Positions 35,680-46,647 of a stretch of DNA of 64,000 nucleotides are shown in pieces (positions within the stretch are counted from its first letter, which is position 1; the number at the start of each line of letters is the position of its first letter). Under the pieces are notes generated by a model. The model was given only the letters and a program-made list of their open reading frames with translations. It was not told where the DNA came from and searched no databases. The stretch spans positions 13,208,501 to 13,272,500 of the forward strand of contig OX485808.1 in assembly GCA_950295325.1 (NCBI GenBank). The letters run 5' to 3'. This stretch comes from Polytrichum commune. Its lineage: Eukaryota > Streptophyta > Polytrichopsida > Polytrichales > Polytrichaceae. Position numbers and translations under genes: made by a program.

Positions 35680-36660
35680 CCGTGAGGAAGGCAGCTAACG
35701 CTAAAGCTAGAGAAGATAGAGCAGCAGCCAGAGAGTATAGAAAGCGAATACAAGAAAGGAGAAGAAGTTGGGTTCAACCATTTTTAGATGTAGTAAGGAG
35801 AATTTCCGGTAGTGGTTCAAGAGGGAATTTTCAGACACCCGTAGATAAGCCTACAACGAGTGGTGAGAGAGAATTCTTATCCCCAAAAGTTTTATTTCCT
35901 GATGAGACACCTCACACCAGTTCACCTACTCCACCATTGTGGACTACCGCCTATGAACGCACACCATCTCCTCTACTCGACACAACGGTTTACGCCAATA
36001 TACAAGGCAACCCATTGTTTACACCTTATACACCGTTAGTACCCATAACACAATTAATACCCCCTCCCCCACTTAATACACGATTAGCACTTCCTCCCTT
36101 ACACACCGTAGCACAACCTGTAGTACCGCTTCCCAATATGGCGGCTAATCCTCCTAGGATCAATAGTGTAGTAAACTTACCCTATTTTCAGGGTAGACCA
36201 GGAACAAATCCTGATGTCCATGTGAGGAAATTCGAGATTGCATGTGCTGCAAATAGCGTACCTCCGAACAAACAAATGGAAGTATTTGCAGCCACTTTGC
36301 AAGAGAACGCATTCCTATGGTTTTCCCGTCAGCAACCATTTGCTGACTGGAACGACCTTAAGAATGCATTCCTACAATATTTTAGGCCCTTGGGGTTTGA
36401 AAACAGTTTAATGGAGAAATTGAGAACCATTCGTATGAGTATAAATGAAACCATTGACAATTATTGGGGAAAGATGAGTGACATCCTACTGAGAATGCCC
36501 AACCATCAAATCCCGAATAATTTCTTACGGAATATATTCATAGGAGGTCTATATCCTTTTGAGTTGAAATTATATGTGAGAGAAAGAGCTCTTGCTACTG
36601 CTGAGGCATCTTTTGCCTTGGCAAAAGCTTGGGAAGAGTCCCGTATAGAGGATCGATACA
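35680..36660 (+). pseudogene. Athila-like A gag capsid region (fossil)
   Basis: After a basic, Pro-rich N-terminal stretch comes the retrotransposon gag capsid signature: PYFQGRPGTNPDVHVRKFE, then ATLQENAFLWFSRQ, WNDLKNAFLQYF, and the IDNYWGKMSDILLRMPN and FIGGLYPFELK blocks. It formed the particle shell. Confidence 0.85.
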
Positions 36661-36964
36661 CTTTTGATACTTATAATTACGACCTCTATGACCCACCTAG
36701 GACTGATCAGTTTTATCACCCAGTTTTGCCAGGTCAATCACTAACATATCCAGGTGCTAAGCCCATGATAGATGCCACATAGTTCAAACATCCTAGTGCA
36801 GATTTGTTTACACCCCCAAGGCTAATGATAAAGCCCCCACCCGTGGTTCAAAACAATTCACAGGAATTAGCCCTTATGGATATCACAAAGAAGTTAGCAG
36901 ATCTAGAGGTAAAGATCACAAAAGGGGCTAATAAAAGACCACTACCCACTGAAGAGAGAACCAA

Positions 36965-37450
36965 TGTATGGTGTAATAACTGTAAGGGTCACGGTCATCT
37001 GTCTAATGAGTGTCCTACTCCCAAAGGGTTGAGAGTTAAGTGCACTTTTTGTGGGGGGAATCATTCAGTCAATGAGTGTTGGAATTTGCCTAGAAATCGT
37101 GCAGTCAACCAGATAGAGGCTAACCAGTCACGACCTTGGCAGCAAGAGCGAATGGGAGATATGCCCCCTACAGGATATAACCCCAAAAGGAATTTCAATC
37201 GTTGGCCAGTGCCTCTTAGTTTTGGGAATCATCCAACTTGGGGTGAAACTAATCAACCACCAAATTGGAGGGGACCTCCATATAACCCCCGAACCCAAAA
37301 TTATAAGACACCAATGCCCAATCAGTATGTAGTGTGTTTCAGATGTGGAGAGATAGGTCATTATGCAGGAGATTGTCCTAATCCTAGGAAAGTTCAACAA
37401 TATATACCCTTGTGTGGAAATTGTAAAGAGACAGGACATCCTACAGCTGA
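36965..37450 (+). pseudogene. Athila-like A nucleocapsid with four CCHC knuckles (fossil)
   Basis: Four zinc knuckles follow one another: CNNCKGHGHLSNEC, CTFCGGNHSVNEC, CFRCGEIGHYAGDC and CGNCKETGHPTAEC, with a Pro/Asn/Arg-rich linker between the second and third. One or two is usual in plant Ty3/Gypsy gag. They would bind genomic RNA. Confidence 0.88.
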
Positions 37451-38099
37451 GTGTGACCAACCCTGTAAGGAGGGTCCACCATCTAATAGAGATTGGAAAA
37501 AGGGTAAACATGTAACTATACAAGAGGAAGAGAGGCAAGATCGTAATGTCCATAGAGTTCAACACTCTAAGAGATTAGATGAGGAAGTGAGTGTAGTGAC
37601 CACTAGATCCCGAAAACCACTCTTAAAACAACAAAACGGGTCTAGTATTGAGAGGTTCAATGAACAACACAGTGATGCAGAGACGAGTCTCTCTGAATAT
37701 TCTCAAGCACCTTTGATTAGAACTCCAAAGGATAAAACAATTGTGGAAAATAATGTTGTACCAACAACAATTCCTGAGAAGGCTCATGTTCCATCACCAT
37801 CTGTTGTCATCAACCCTCCAGCTTTTAACCACACGCCTATCTTACCCACTAATATTCTTCAACCCCGTCTAAAAACCATTGCAAGGAGAGAAAGACCTAA
37901 GGTTAAGCCAACATCATCACGATCATCTTGGATGATGATGTTATCTAAAGACCTTAAACCCTATGATATCATGGAGGATTTAGATAAAATACAACCAATG
38001 ATAACAATGAAACAATTGTTGGCTGTTGCACCACAGTGTCGTAGTTCCTTGAGTTCATCCATGATACGTAGAAGGCCTAAGCCGGCCTCAGTACATGAC

Positions 38100-38410
38100 A
38101 TTACTTTAAGTAGAGACCCAGGAGCCCCAACAGTTGATGTTATCATAGGAGGTGCTCTTATACCAGGATTTCAAATTGACACGGGATCAAGTGTCAATTT
38201 GATGAATGTTGAAACCATGAATGAGTTAGGAATATCTAATGTAGTCTCTACCACAATCATATTAAAAATTGCAGACAACAGTCGAGTGAAACCCCTAGGA
38301 GTTTTGGAACAAATTCCAACTCTCGTAGCTAGTATTGAGTATAAGATTGATTATGTCGTTTTTAAGACAATGGACGGTGTACAGTCTTATCCAGGTCTTT
38401 TTGGACGCAC
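38100..38410 (+). pseudogene. Athila-like A aspartic protease (fossil)
   Basis: A retropepsin core is visible: VDVIIGGALIPGFQIDTGSS with the DTG triad, then NLMNVETMNELG and a later strand region. It sits between gag and RT as expected. Confidence 0.82.
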
Positions 38411-39049
38411 ATAGTTACTAGATGCACAAGCCAAAGAAGACTGGGGAAAGGGTACACTGACCATTGGAAGTGGGTTAAAGAAAATAATTCTACCTTTATT
38501 TCCTACCCAATATCATGGTGAAACACAAGATGAGGAAACTGAGTTCACCAGTGATGATGGTTATGAAACAGAGAAAGAAACTACTGTGAGTGAATCAATA
38601 CATCGGGTAAACGACAGACCGTTCCAATATGCTCCAGTGGGCATGGGAGAATATTTATGTGCATTAGGTGATGGAGATTCTGATGATGTTATTTTAGCAT
38701 GGCAAAATACCTTACCTGTTAACAGGATTGGCGACACAAGGACACATGATTTAGACCGACTAAAACTAGTTTATAATATGCAAGAAGAAACCCAACCCAA
38801 AAAACTAGTTAAAGATGAGTTGGCTAAGAAATGGGAGTCTACCATGTTTGAGTCTGACCAACCCGTTAAAAATTATGTAGTCAAAGATGTGTGCAAGGAT
38901 ATGAACTTGAGTGATGATGATGTGCCTCGCATTATCAAAGTTTATGAGAAGATCAGTGCGGATGAGTGGAAATTTTGGAGAGAGTTCTTTAAAAAGAACA
39001 TTAAAGTCTTTGCATGGACGTACAAAGATTTGAGAGGAGTACCCCCAGA

Positions 39050-39700
39050 GATTTGTGAGCATAAGATTGTATTAGAAGAGGGAAAAACTCCCGTTCAACA
39101 AAGACAATACAGGATGAATCCGAAATATTCCCTATTAGTTAAGGGAGAAGTGGATAAGTTGTTGGAAGTTGGTATAATCTATCCTATCCCTTATAGTGAG
39201 TGGGTGTCACCCATAGTTGTAGTACCCAGAAAAATGGTAAGCTACGAATATGTGTGGATTATCGGAAGTTAAACAGTGTCACCAAAAAGGATTACTTTCC
39301 TTTACCATTCACAGACAGTATGTTGGATGGAGTAGCAGGTTATGATTGTTATTCCTTTATGGATGGATTTTCCGGATATAACCAAATTTCCATATACCCA
39401 CCCCACCGTCCCTTAACTGCATTCACCACACCATGGGGTGTCTTTGCACATGCCCGTATGCCCTTTGGAATGTGTAATTCCCCTGGGACCTTTTTCAGAT
39501 TAGGAGTTAACACATTTCAAAAGTATCTCCATCGTACAATGGAAGTCTTCCTGGATGATTTTGCAGTTTATAGCACAAGAGAGAAACATGCACAACATCT
39601 TCAGGAATGTTTCGATGAGTGTATGAAAGTTGGGATTTCTATTAATACAGCCAAGTCAATGTTCCTGGTGCCATTTGGTAAGTTGGTAGGTCACATAATA
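39050..39700 (+). pseudogene. Athila-like A reverse transcriptase (fossil)
   Basis: RT motifs are visible in order: VDKLLEVGIIYPI, RICVDYRKLNSVT, FMDGFSGYNQI, AFTTPWGVFAHARMPFGM and the catalytic EVFLDDFAVYS. Confidence 0.88.
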
Positions 39701-39749
39701 TCAAAACAAGGAGTTGCGACTGACCCTAAGAAAATTGCAATTATTGCCT

Positions 39750-40360
39750 CACTACCTTTACCAACCACCGTTTCAAAGGTCAAAGGATTTATAGGACACA
39801 CAGGCTACTATCGTCGTTTCATCTTTCGTTATTCGGTCATTGCCATGCCATTGACTGAATTGCTAAAGAGAACCGATACTCCACCAGTCTGGACTCAGGC
39901 ATGTACAAAAGCTTTTAACACACTTAAAAAGAAATTGATAGCCGCACCAATATTAGTGGCCCCTAATTGGGAAAAGGACTTCGAAGTATATGTAGATGCG
40001 TCAAATGTAGCAGTGGGAACTGTATTGAGTCAAAAGGATGAGAAAGGTCATGACCACCCTATATATTTTGCTAGTCGTCAATTAGTTCAAGCGGAGCATA
40101 ATTACACGGTCACAGAGAGGGAAGCTTTAGGAATGATATTCTCCGTGCAAAAGTTTAGACATTACCTATTAGGGTATAAGTTTGTGTTCCACGTAGATCA
40201 CGACGCCCTAAAGTATATGATAAACAAACCCCAATTGAGTGGAAGGATAGCTAGATGGGTTTTGTTGTTACAAGAGTTCAATTTTACCATTCAAGTTCGA
40301 CCTGGTAAAAGTCATGCTAACGCAGACCACTTATCAAGGTTAAGTGACACACTAGGAACT
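39750..40360 (+). pseudogene. Athila-like A connection and RNase H (fossil)
   Basis: GFIGHTGYYRRFIFRYS (connection) is followed by an RNase H domain: FEVYVDASNVAVGTVLSQ, YFASRQLVQAEHNYT, VTEREALGMIF, FHVDHDALKYM and SHANADHLSRL. The recognisable element ends shortly after, in a G-rich run near 40500. Confidence 0.88.
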
Positions 40361-40590
40361 GAACCCATTGATGATTCCTTCCCCGATGCTGAATTATTCT
40401 TCATAGAAAAGGTGTCTCCTGAATGCGCTGAGATAATTGACTATTTACAAACCAACACATTTCCCGAGGGTCTTTCTAAGAAACAACAACAGCGGGGGAG
40501 GGGGGGGGGGCATTTCGGAGTAGTTATTGTTTTCTATTTTAAGAGTCATGCTTACAACTGCTTTGTCAATGGTCAGCGACCTTAATTTTG

Positions 40591-41440
40591 GGACAGAGGA
40601 AGTAATAGACTAGAGTTAATAAGGGTACTTGACAGACCAAAATGGTGTTAGGGTTACCGGGTATCAAGATGGAAACACGTAGAAGGGTATGCCATAGTGT
40701 TTTTTTGGTTCGTATAAGGGTTACCATGGAAGTTGTTAGAATGCGGCAACTAGGGTAGGTTACTTTAGAAGTTGTAACTAAGAGATTAAATGAATAGTTT
40801 AGCTGACACCAATTACCGGGAAGGCAAGGGAAGTGACATAAGCTATCGGGAACGAATGTGTGATTAAAATGAGAGAGTGAAGTAGGGGTAAGGCGGTAAT
40901 GGTACGGGTAAAGTAGACAAGAATCTCATTCTTGGTAATACTAGAGATTGGTGGGCGGTTACTAACCCGGTTAGTAGACGAGGTAGATAGAAGGGAGGTA
41001 CGGGGAAAGGGTGTTGGACCGGCAATGGAGGAACCAAGGAGTAGTTAAGGGAAAAGAAAAATGGACGGTTCGGTAAGAATGCCCGGTTCTACCATAGGGT
41101 AGAATAAAAGTTTCTTTAATAGCAGTTCCTAATGCATATTATTTTCAAACAAAAAGAGGGAGCATATGGGCAACGAGGCTAGAAGACCGCGGGGGGCGGG
41201 GAAGAAAGAACAAAGAAAAAACTAATTTTAAACTACATCTTTCATTTTTCATATGATAAGATGACATGGAACAGTAAATTATAGGCAATGGACCGGAACA
41301 ACACATGTCCAAGCTAGTATATTACATAAAGTCCATGATGAAATGAGAACCTCCACATGAAGAGCCATGTAAACAAATATGTTACCCTTTTCCTTCAAAA
41401 GAGAAGCAATTAGGAGAAATAATACAATTTGCACTTAAAA
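40591..41440. other. Unassigned purine-rich DNA
   Basis: No gene. The plus strand is purine-rich up to about 41160, including a CAAAAAGAGGGAGCATATGG stretch, and resembles untranslated retroelement sequence. I could not match it to the LTR region at 31.8-34.4 kb. Confidence 0.35.
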
Positions 41441-41445
41441 AGCAA

Positions 41446-41774
41446 CTACAGTATATAGTCCTATTATTGTGGGTGAAAAATTAGCGTGGACATAATGAAC
41501 ATGGACCACACTAATTATATAGTCAAGGTGGAATTCATGTGGGTCCAAGCCCTCGGGTCTTCCCCTAATCTTCAAAGAAACTTCCGATCAACACATTGAA
41601 TATTAGTTACATGTCATAAGCAACATAAAATCAAATAATCACCTACACTAATTTTCTACTAAAAATTTAACGTGAGTTGAAAATATATGTGACCCACATT
41701 AATTCTCATTATGAGAATTAGCATGGGCTCTAGAAAATTATTATGGCCCACAGCAATAGAACTATATAGTGTAC
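41446..41774. mobile_element. Small TIR element
   Basis: The left end CTACAGTATATAGTCCTATT and the inward right end GTACACTATATAGTTCTATT continue to TGTGGG / CCCACA as an inverted pair of about 28 bp. The CTACA start resembles the MITE at 6837. The target duplication is not resolved. Confidence 0.6.
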
Positions 41775-41879
41775 TATATACCTACAATTATCATTGGGTA
41801 GTAGCTATGTGCTATGGACAAGGAAATCCGTGAAATCACAAGGAACTCGGCTAAGTATGTGTAAGTAACTTACAACTTA

Positions 41880-43658
41880 GGGCCGCTTTACACTACGGTG
41901 GAGAAATGCACCGGTCGGTCAAGAATTTTCACCCAAGACATGGTTGTTTGAGGCAAGGGATGGTATGCCGGAGAAGATGAAAAGACAATAAAATAATGCC
42001 TTAAGAAGTCTTGACCGCCCATAGTGTAACCATGTAGAGGAGAAGTGTGTTGGACAACTTCACCAAGAGGAGAAGTCCACCGGACTACTTCACAAAACGG
42101 TCAAAGCCGGCCATAGTAGAAACCTTACCCCCTAAATGACCATTGCATTGATATTTAAAAAAATTATATTGATAAAAAAATGAAATGTATATGGCAATGT
42201 TTTAGAACTTCTTTCATGACAATAATTTATTTGAAAATGTTCCACCTTTATAATACATCCAAATTAAGGTAAATAAGCATGTAACATTATCTTCTTATTG
42301 TTTTTTTAAAGAAATTACATGTTGGTATAGTCCAACCTCATTAATACGACACTCGTTTATACAACACCCTCAATATTACGACACATTTTTACAAGACCAA
42401 ACTTTTTAGTTCAAAACTCCCTCTTTTATACGACTACAACACTCGATAATGCAACATATAGAATCTCCGTTTTGTCATATTAAAGAGGTAGTTAATGCTA
42501 GAAATCCTTTCATCTATATAATGTACATCTAAAATACATCCATTTTCACTTGGGAACTTAATGGTAATTAGGGTTACTAGTGTAGAATGGATATGGTTAG
42601 GGGGAGAGTGGCCTCCTGCCTAGTATGTTGCCTTGTACACGGGTGATATAATATCACTAGTATCTTGATCCTAAACGTCATGCATCATTGTTGTCTAGTT
42701 TCTTATTAGAGAACTCTTTATATTTTGGTGTTAATGAAATTATTAGTTTCCAAAAGTTAGATGGGAATTTAGATAAGATGACAGTTGCTAACTTGGGTAG
42801 GCAACACCAAAGATCTTTGGACTCTTATTTTAAGAGTTTATGAGAATATTTGTAATTGTTTGGAGTTATAAGTTATCATTTCATACCATCTATATTGCTT
42901 AAACTCTTTGTATATATTTTAAAGCTCATATTACTTATGTTTTCGTATTCCCTCAATAATATGACAACTTTATGTTATTTGTCATATTAATGAGAAGACA
43001 ACACCTTGATAATACAATTTTTTTGTATTTCCCAAAAATGCCATACTAAAGAGGGAGAACAATAGTGCAAAGATTTCTCTTGGGGCGATCACACCCCCTT
43101 ACATTTCATAACCACGTGTGATAAAAGTTTGCTACCCTATATTATTTTCCATATATACTTTAAAAAATTATGATCTTTTTCTACATATGCATAACCATTG
43201 AGAATATCTTTAGTATATTTTTTTGAAATTTGTGAGCATCTTAATTTTTGTGGTAATTGTTTTAGTTCAATTTTGCGTCATTCTAGTAAGAAACGGTATG
43301 TTTTATAAAACTTATCAAAAACAAATCATCATATTTGGTTATTATTATTTTACTATGTAATAGATACCGTGTATATCTACTCATGAAAAACTATTGATAA
43401 GATTTTGACTCATTTTGGTGATGCTTTATGTAAAAAGTAGATTTTATTTATCGCACGTGGAGAACTCCCCTTTGGAAAAGTGTGGCCACGTTGCCAACCA
43501 TGTCATTATTTCATCCATGTACAAAGTTCTCCACCAAAGGACTCTTGGTTGTAGTGTAAACCACCACCGGACAAGAGTGTCACTCTCGGCCAATCAAATT
43601 TCAGAATTCCCCTAGAATTCTGACCAGAGGACTTCTCCACCGTAGTGTAAATCGGCCC
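41880..43658 (-). mobile_element. PIF/Harbinger-like element H2, copy 2 (inverted)
   Basis: It is the reverse complement of 14968-16931, with ends GGGCCGCTTTACACTACGGT and GGGCCGATTTACACTACGGT (inward), and perfect TTA on both sides (41877-41879 and 43659-43661). It is 1779 bp, shorter than copy 1 mainly because a stretch spanning one end of the nested hAT and adjoining H2 sequence is absent. No transposase. Confidence 0.88.
43079..43459 (-). mobile_element. Nested hAT MITE in H2 copy 2 (one end missing)
   Basis: CTTGGGGCGATCACACCCCC at 43079 matches the inverted right end of the MITE at 15268-15703, and the body follows it to the CGCACGTGG block. The other terminus is absent and H2 sequence (AGAACTCCCC) follows directly. 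It sits at the same H2 position as in copy 1. Confidence 0.78.
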
Positions 43659-43661
43659 TTA

Positions 43662-44800
43662 GAGAAACCCGTACATGGCCCTCTCCATCCAAGCAACATA
43701 TACAAGTACGAAAACCCCGAGTCCCGTGAGGTTAATCACATCATAGGGTTGATGTCAACCTCAATCCATATTATTTGATTAAGTACCGTGGCCTTGCATT
43801 ACTACATACATGGTTTAGCACAAGTTCAAGCTCAAGTCCAAACAATTCATGCAACACAAATTTGAATATAAATAAGATATAACATACAAACCTTATTTTT
43901 TACTATATTCCTTTTATGTGTACAATATATGAAACATGTTCAATCAATACCCTTTTTGTACACCCACGTGACTAGGTACTCCAACGTAAAGTGCACCACC
44001 TTATTGGACATGTTTTACAACATAAAGTGGCCCCCCCCCCTCCCTATTTGGCGGGTGAGAAGCATTTGGTATTTTCACATAAATATTTTACAAGAGCTTT
44101 TCTTTAGGAAATTATGTCAAATCCATGTATGCTTAAAATCACAAGAGAGGTGGTTTGATTGGCTAAAGCTATGGGGTTGTATAATGTGATGGAGGATAGC
44201 AAAAATTACGAGGTTAGTATATTGGGTAAAGTTCTATATGTAGTGAACACTGTAACAATGAATGATTTTGCAATATGAAAACTTATGAAGAATGGATTTG
44301 ATGGTTAATAAGTTTGAGTTTGGCACATGTTGGGAAGCATTTCGATCACTACGAGTGGCAAACAATAGAGTTATGCGTAAACTCTTGGGGATCAAACTCC
44401 AATTGAGTTGGCTTAAACATGACTTTGAGAGCGTAACCATAAAGTCCTCAAAGTTTTCTCTAGGCTTAAATTGATATGTTCAAAGAACAGTGTTGGACTA
44501 TTATAAACTAGATTTATAGTTTCTCATACTAGGATGGGTAGGCCAAGTTAGCTTTGAATAGGAAGATCCAGGATAAGGGTGGCGGGTCCCATAGATTGAC
44601 CCTACTTTAGATCTTATAGTTTTCCTCAAAGTCTTTGGAATGCTAAGTGGAGGTCTAAGGAATTTTACCCAACTTTCAAAATAGGATTCAAAACAAAACA
44701 AGCTCTTGTGCTCTTAATAGAAAATTCTATCAAAGAAGGATCAAAGTCACAATGCCATCCCTCTTCGAGAGACTTTATGCATAAGGTTCAAATTTTTATG

Positions 44801-44857
<57 letters not shown>

Positions 44858-45279
44858 TTAAACTATATAAATAATAAAATGTGATACTCTTGACAATTTG
44901 ATTAAAACCTCCTACAAAGCTTGTAATACTTAGTAGGCTTTACACCAAAGTTAGAACATTACACTATACTTAACCATGAGTTAATTGACCATGGTTAAGG
45001 AAATTACCATGATCCACGATATAGAGTTTCAATGACCTAAAGCGGCCACTATACCTTACTAAACCAATACTTAAACCCTAGACTCTTCCATGTGAAGACT
45101 CTTTTACATGCTTGGAGGAGGAAACACTTAGATTAGATTATTCAATAAGGCTAAGTAGCTACGCAATAAGTGTGGAAGCGTATGATGTTTGGTGTACAAA
45201 AGGTTGTTATCGTTCAAGAAAGTTACACGATATGGCAAAAGAGCAAGTTTACATACTCATTGTTTTGTATTGAGTATAA
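43662..45279. other. Unassigned DNA with a CT microsatellite
   Basis: No supported gene. It holds a C-run near 44032 and a long CT tract. Frames are short and unrecognised. Confidence 0.45.
44803..44855 (+). repeat. (CT)26 microsatellite
   Basis: About 26 uninterrupted CT units. Confidence 0.95.
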
Positions 45280-45490
45280 GTGTTTGCAAACATTCAATGA
45301 ACTTGATAGGTGAGGTAAATGTATTACATGTATTGCAACTGGGCTTAGCTAAAGACACTTGACACACGCCTTTCTAACACACAAACGTATGTTTGGGTTG
45401 GCACATGTGCAGGTGAGGCTAGCTCTTCACATTTTCAACACCAACAATAATGCATTACTAATGTTTGGACGCTCTTTCACTCTTGAAATA
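45280..45490 (+). repeat. Dispersed repeat D2, copy 1
   Basis: It matches 48780-48990 at several ordered landmarks: ACAACTGGG-like, GTTTGTTGGTTG-like, GGCACAGGTGAGGC-like, then CTTCACATTTTCAA and an ATGCATTA-like stretch. Old and diverged. Confidence 0.45.
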
Positions 45491-46449
45491 TTACACTTGT
45501 GAAAGTTACTATGTTACTTTGAATTAGTATCTTGATGTATAGACAAATTCTAGGAAGTAGTTGAGACATTGAGAATACATACAAATGAGGTATGTAGATA
45601 GGATTTTTGCTTGGGTTCAATTTTATATAAAATACCCCAGGGAAGATTGAATGAGTGTCAGATTGTTAATCTAGATGTCACTCTTAGGTTAATTGATAGT
45701 TCCTAGTTGTTAATGTAGGTGATTTACGCATACAACCCAGGGAAAACCTAATTTTTAGAGTTGTTTTAGGGTTAAATTATGATGTTTTGTGGCTTAGGGG
45801 CTCTCAGGTCTGTACATGCATTTGCTCAGTCTCTCCCTCACATCCATTGTCCACTAGTGACCATGTGTTTAGATGTTTTTGGGATTTTTATTATTCAAGG
45901 AGTCACGGCTCAACAATAGTCTTTTTGAGTATCTAGTAACCACAATTCATCAGCGCTCTGATTATTTCCATAATCTCTCCTTAATTAATTTGTGCCTTTA
46001 GTGGATCAAGAAATACAGTTTAACAACTCCTAAGAGTTGTTGTCCCTCCTTAATTAAATATGAGTTTTAATTTGGCAATATAATCAATGGACCGCACTCC
46101 AAGCTTAAGTTGGTGGGACCGGAACCATCATATTTTAATCATATTTTAATGCCATTAATTCATATATTTATTCCATAATATTGAATTTCTTAATATTTCC
46201 TTTACTTAGATTTAGAATTCACTTCTAAATAATTCTTAAGTTCTAATATTCTTTGCTTTTTAACACATACCTTATTGCTTTTCGCAACTTGTGAAATTGT
46301 TTTAAAACATTTTCACATTGTTGTACAATTTAGCACTGAATTTATGTATACTTATTGCAATGCTGGATGCCCATGGTAGTGTTTAAATGATAAAAAAATT
46401 TACTTCTTAAATATATTTGCAAAAAATTATGCTTACTTGCTGTTTGCAG

Positions 46450-46647
46450 ATTTTGTGTTCCAGGTTCCAGGGAGATGAGCTGTGGTTGAGAGCTGATGTA
46501 GACAAGTGTACTTGTCTTGACTCTTTTTCCAAAGGTCTTTATGGTTGCACTGCTTGGTTTTTCCAAGCGTTATGGGATAACCTTCCGGCTTCCAAGCCTC
46601 CTCTTTGTTTCAGCGCCGAAGACTTAGCTCCTCCGCTTTGTGGATGA
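46450..46647 (+). CDS. Candidate terminal exon of a host gene, not recognised
   Basis: A TTTGCAG acceptor-like site at 46443-46449, preceded by an AT-rich stretch that could be intron, opens a 65-codon frame. It reads through CSRFQGDELWLRADVDKC and LYGCTAWFFQALWDNL and ends ...PPLCG before TGA. It is Cys- and Trp-rich, with a less AT-rich composition than its surroundings. I recognise no family. It may be a real last exon, a gene fragment captured by a transposon, or chance. Confidence 0.25.
   Translation: MLCSRFQGDELWLRADVDKCTCLDSFSKGLYGCTAWFFQALWDNLPASKPPLCFSAEDLAPPLCG

Larger units (their letters stand above)
31770..40590 (+). mobile_element. Athila/Tat-like Ty3/Gypsy element A (partial, broken)
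   Basis: Reading rightward it shows a long 5' LTR ending at 34450, a primer site, a leader with an extra protein region, gag with zinc knuckles, protease, reverse transcriptase and RNase H. Integrase and a 3' LTR are not seen, so this is a partial copy. The left limit is a guess, because no second LTR is available for comparison. There is no chromodomain, and the primer site is of the Athila type. The coding part is a fossil with about four breaks. Its RNase H is almost identical in protein sequence to that of element B at 61.5-64 kb, so the two belong to one family and are fairly young. Confidence 0.85.

Noticed and set aside
37128-37565. A 145-codon minus-strand frame with hydrophobic stretches
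   Set aside because: It is antisense to the zinc-knuckle part of Athila-like A; the hydrophobic look is the complement of Asn/Pro/Gly-rich codons.
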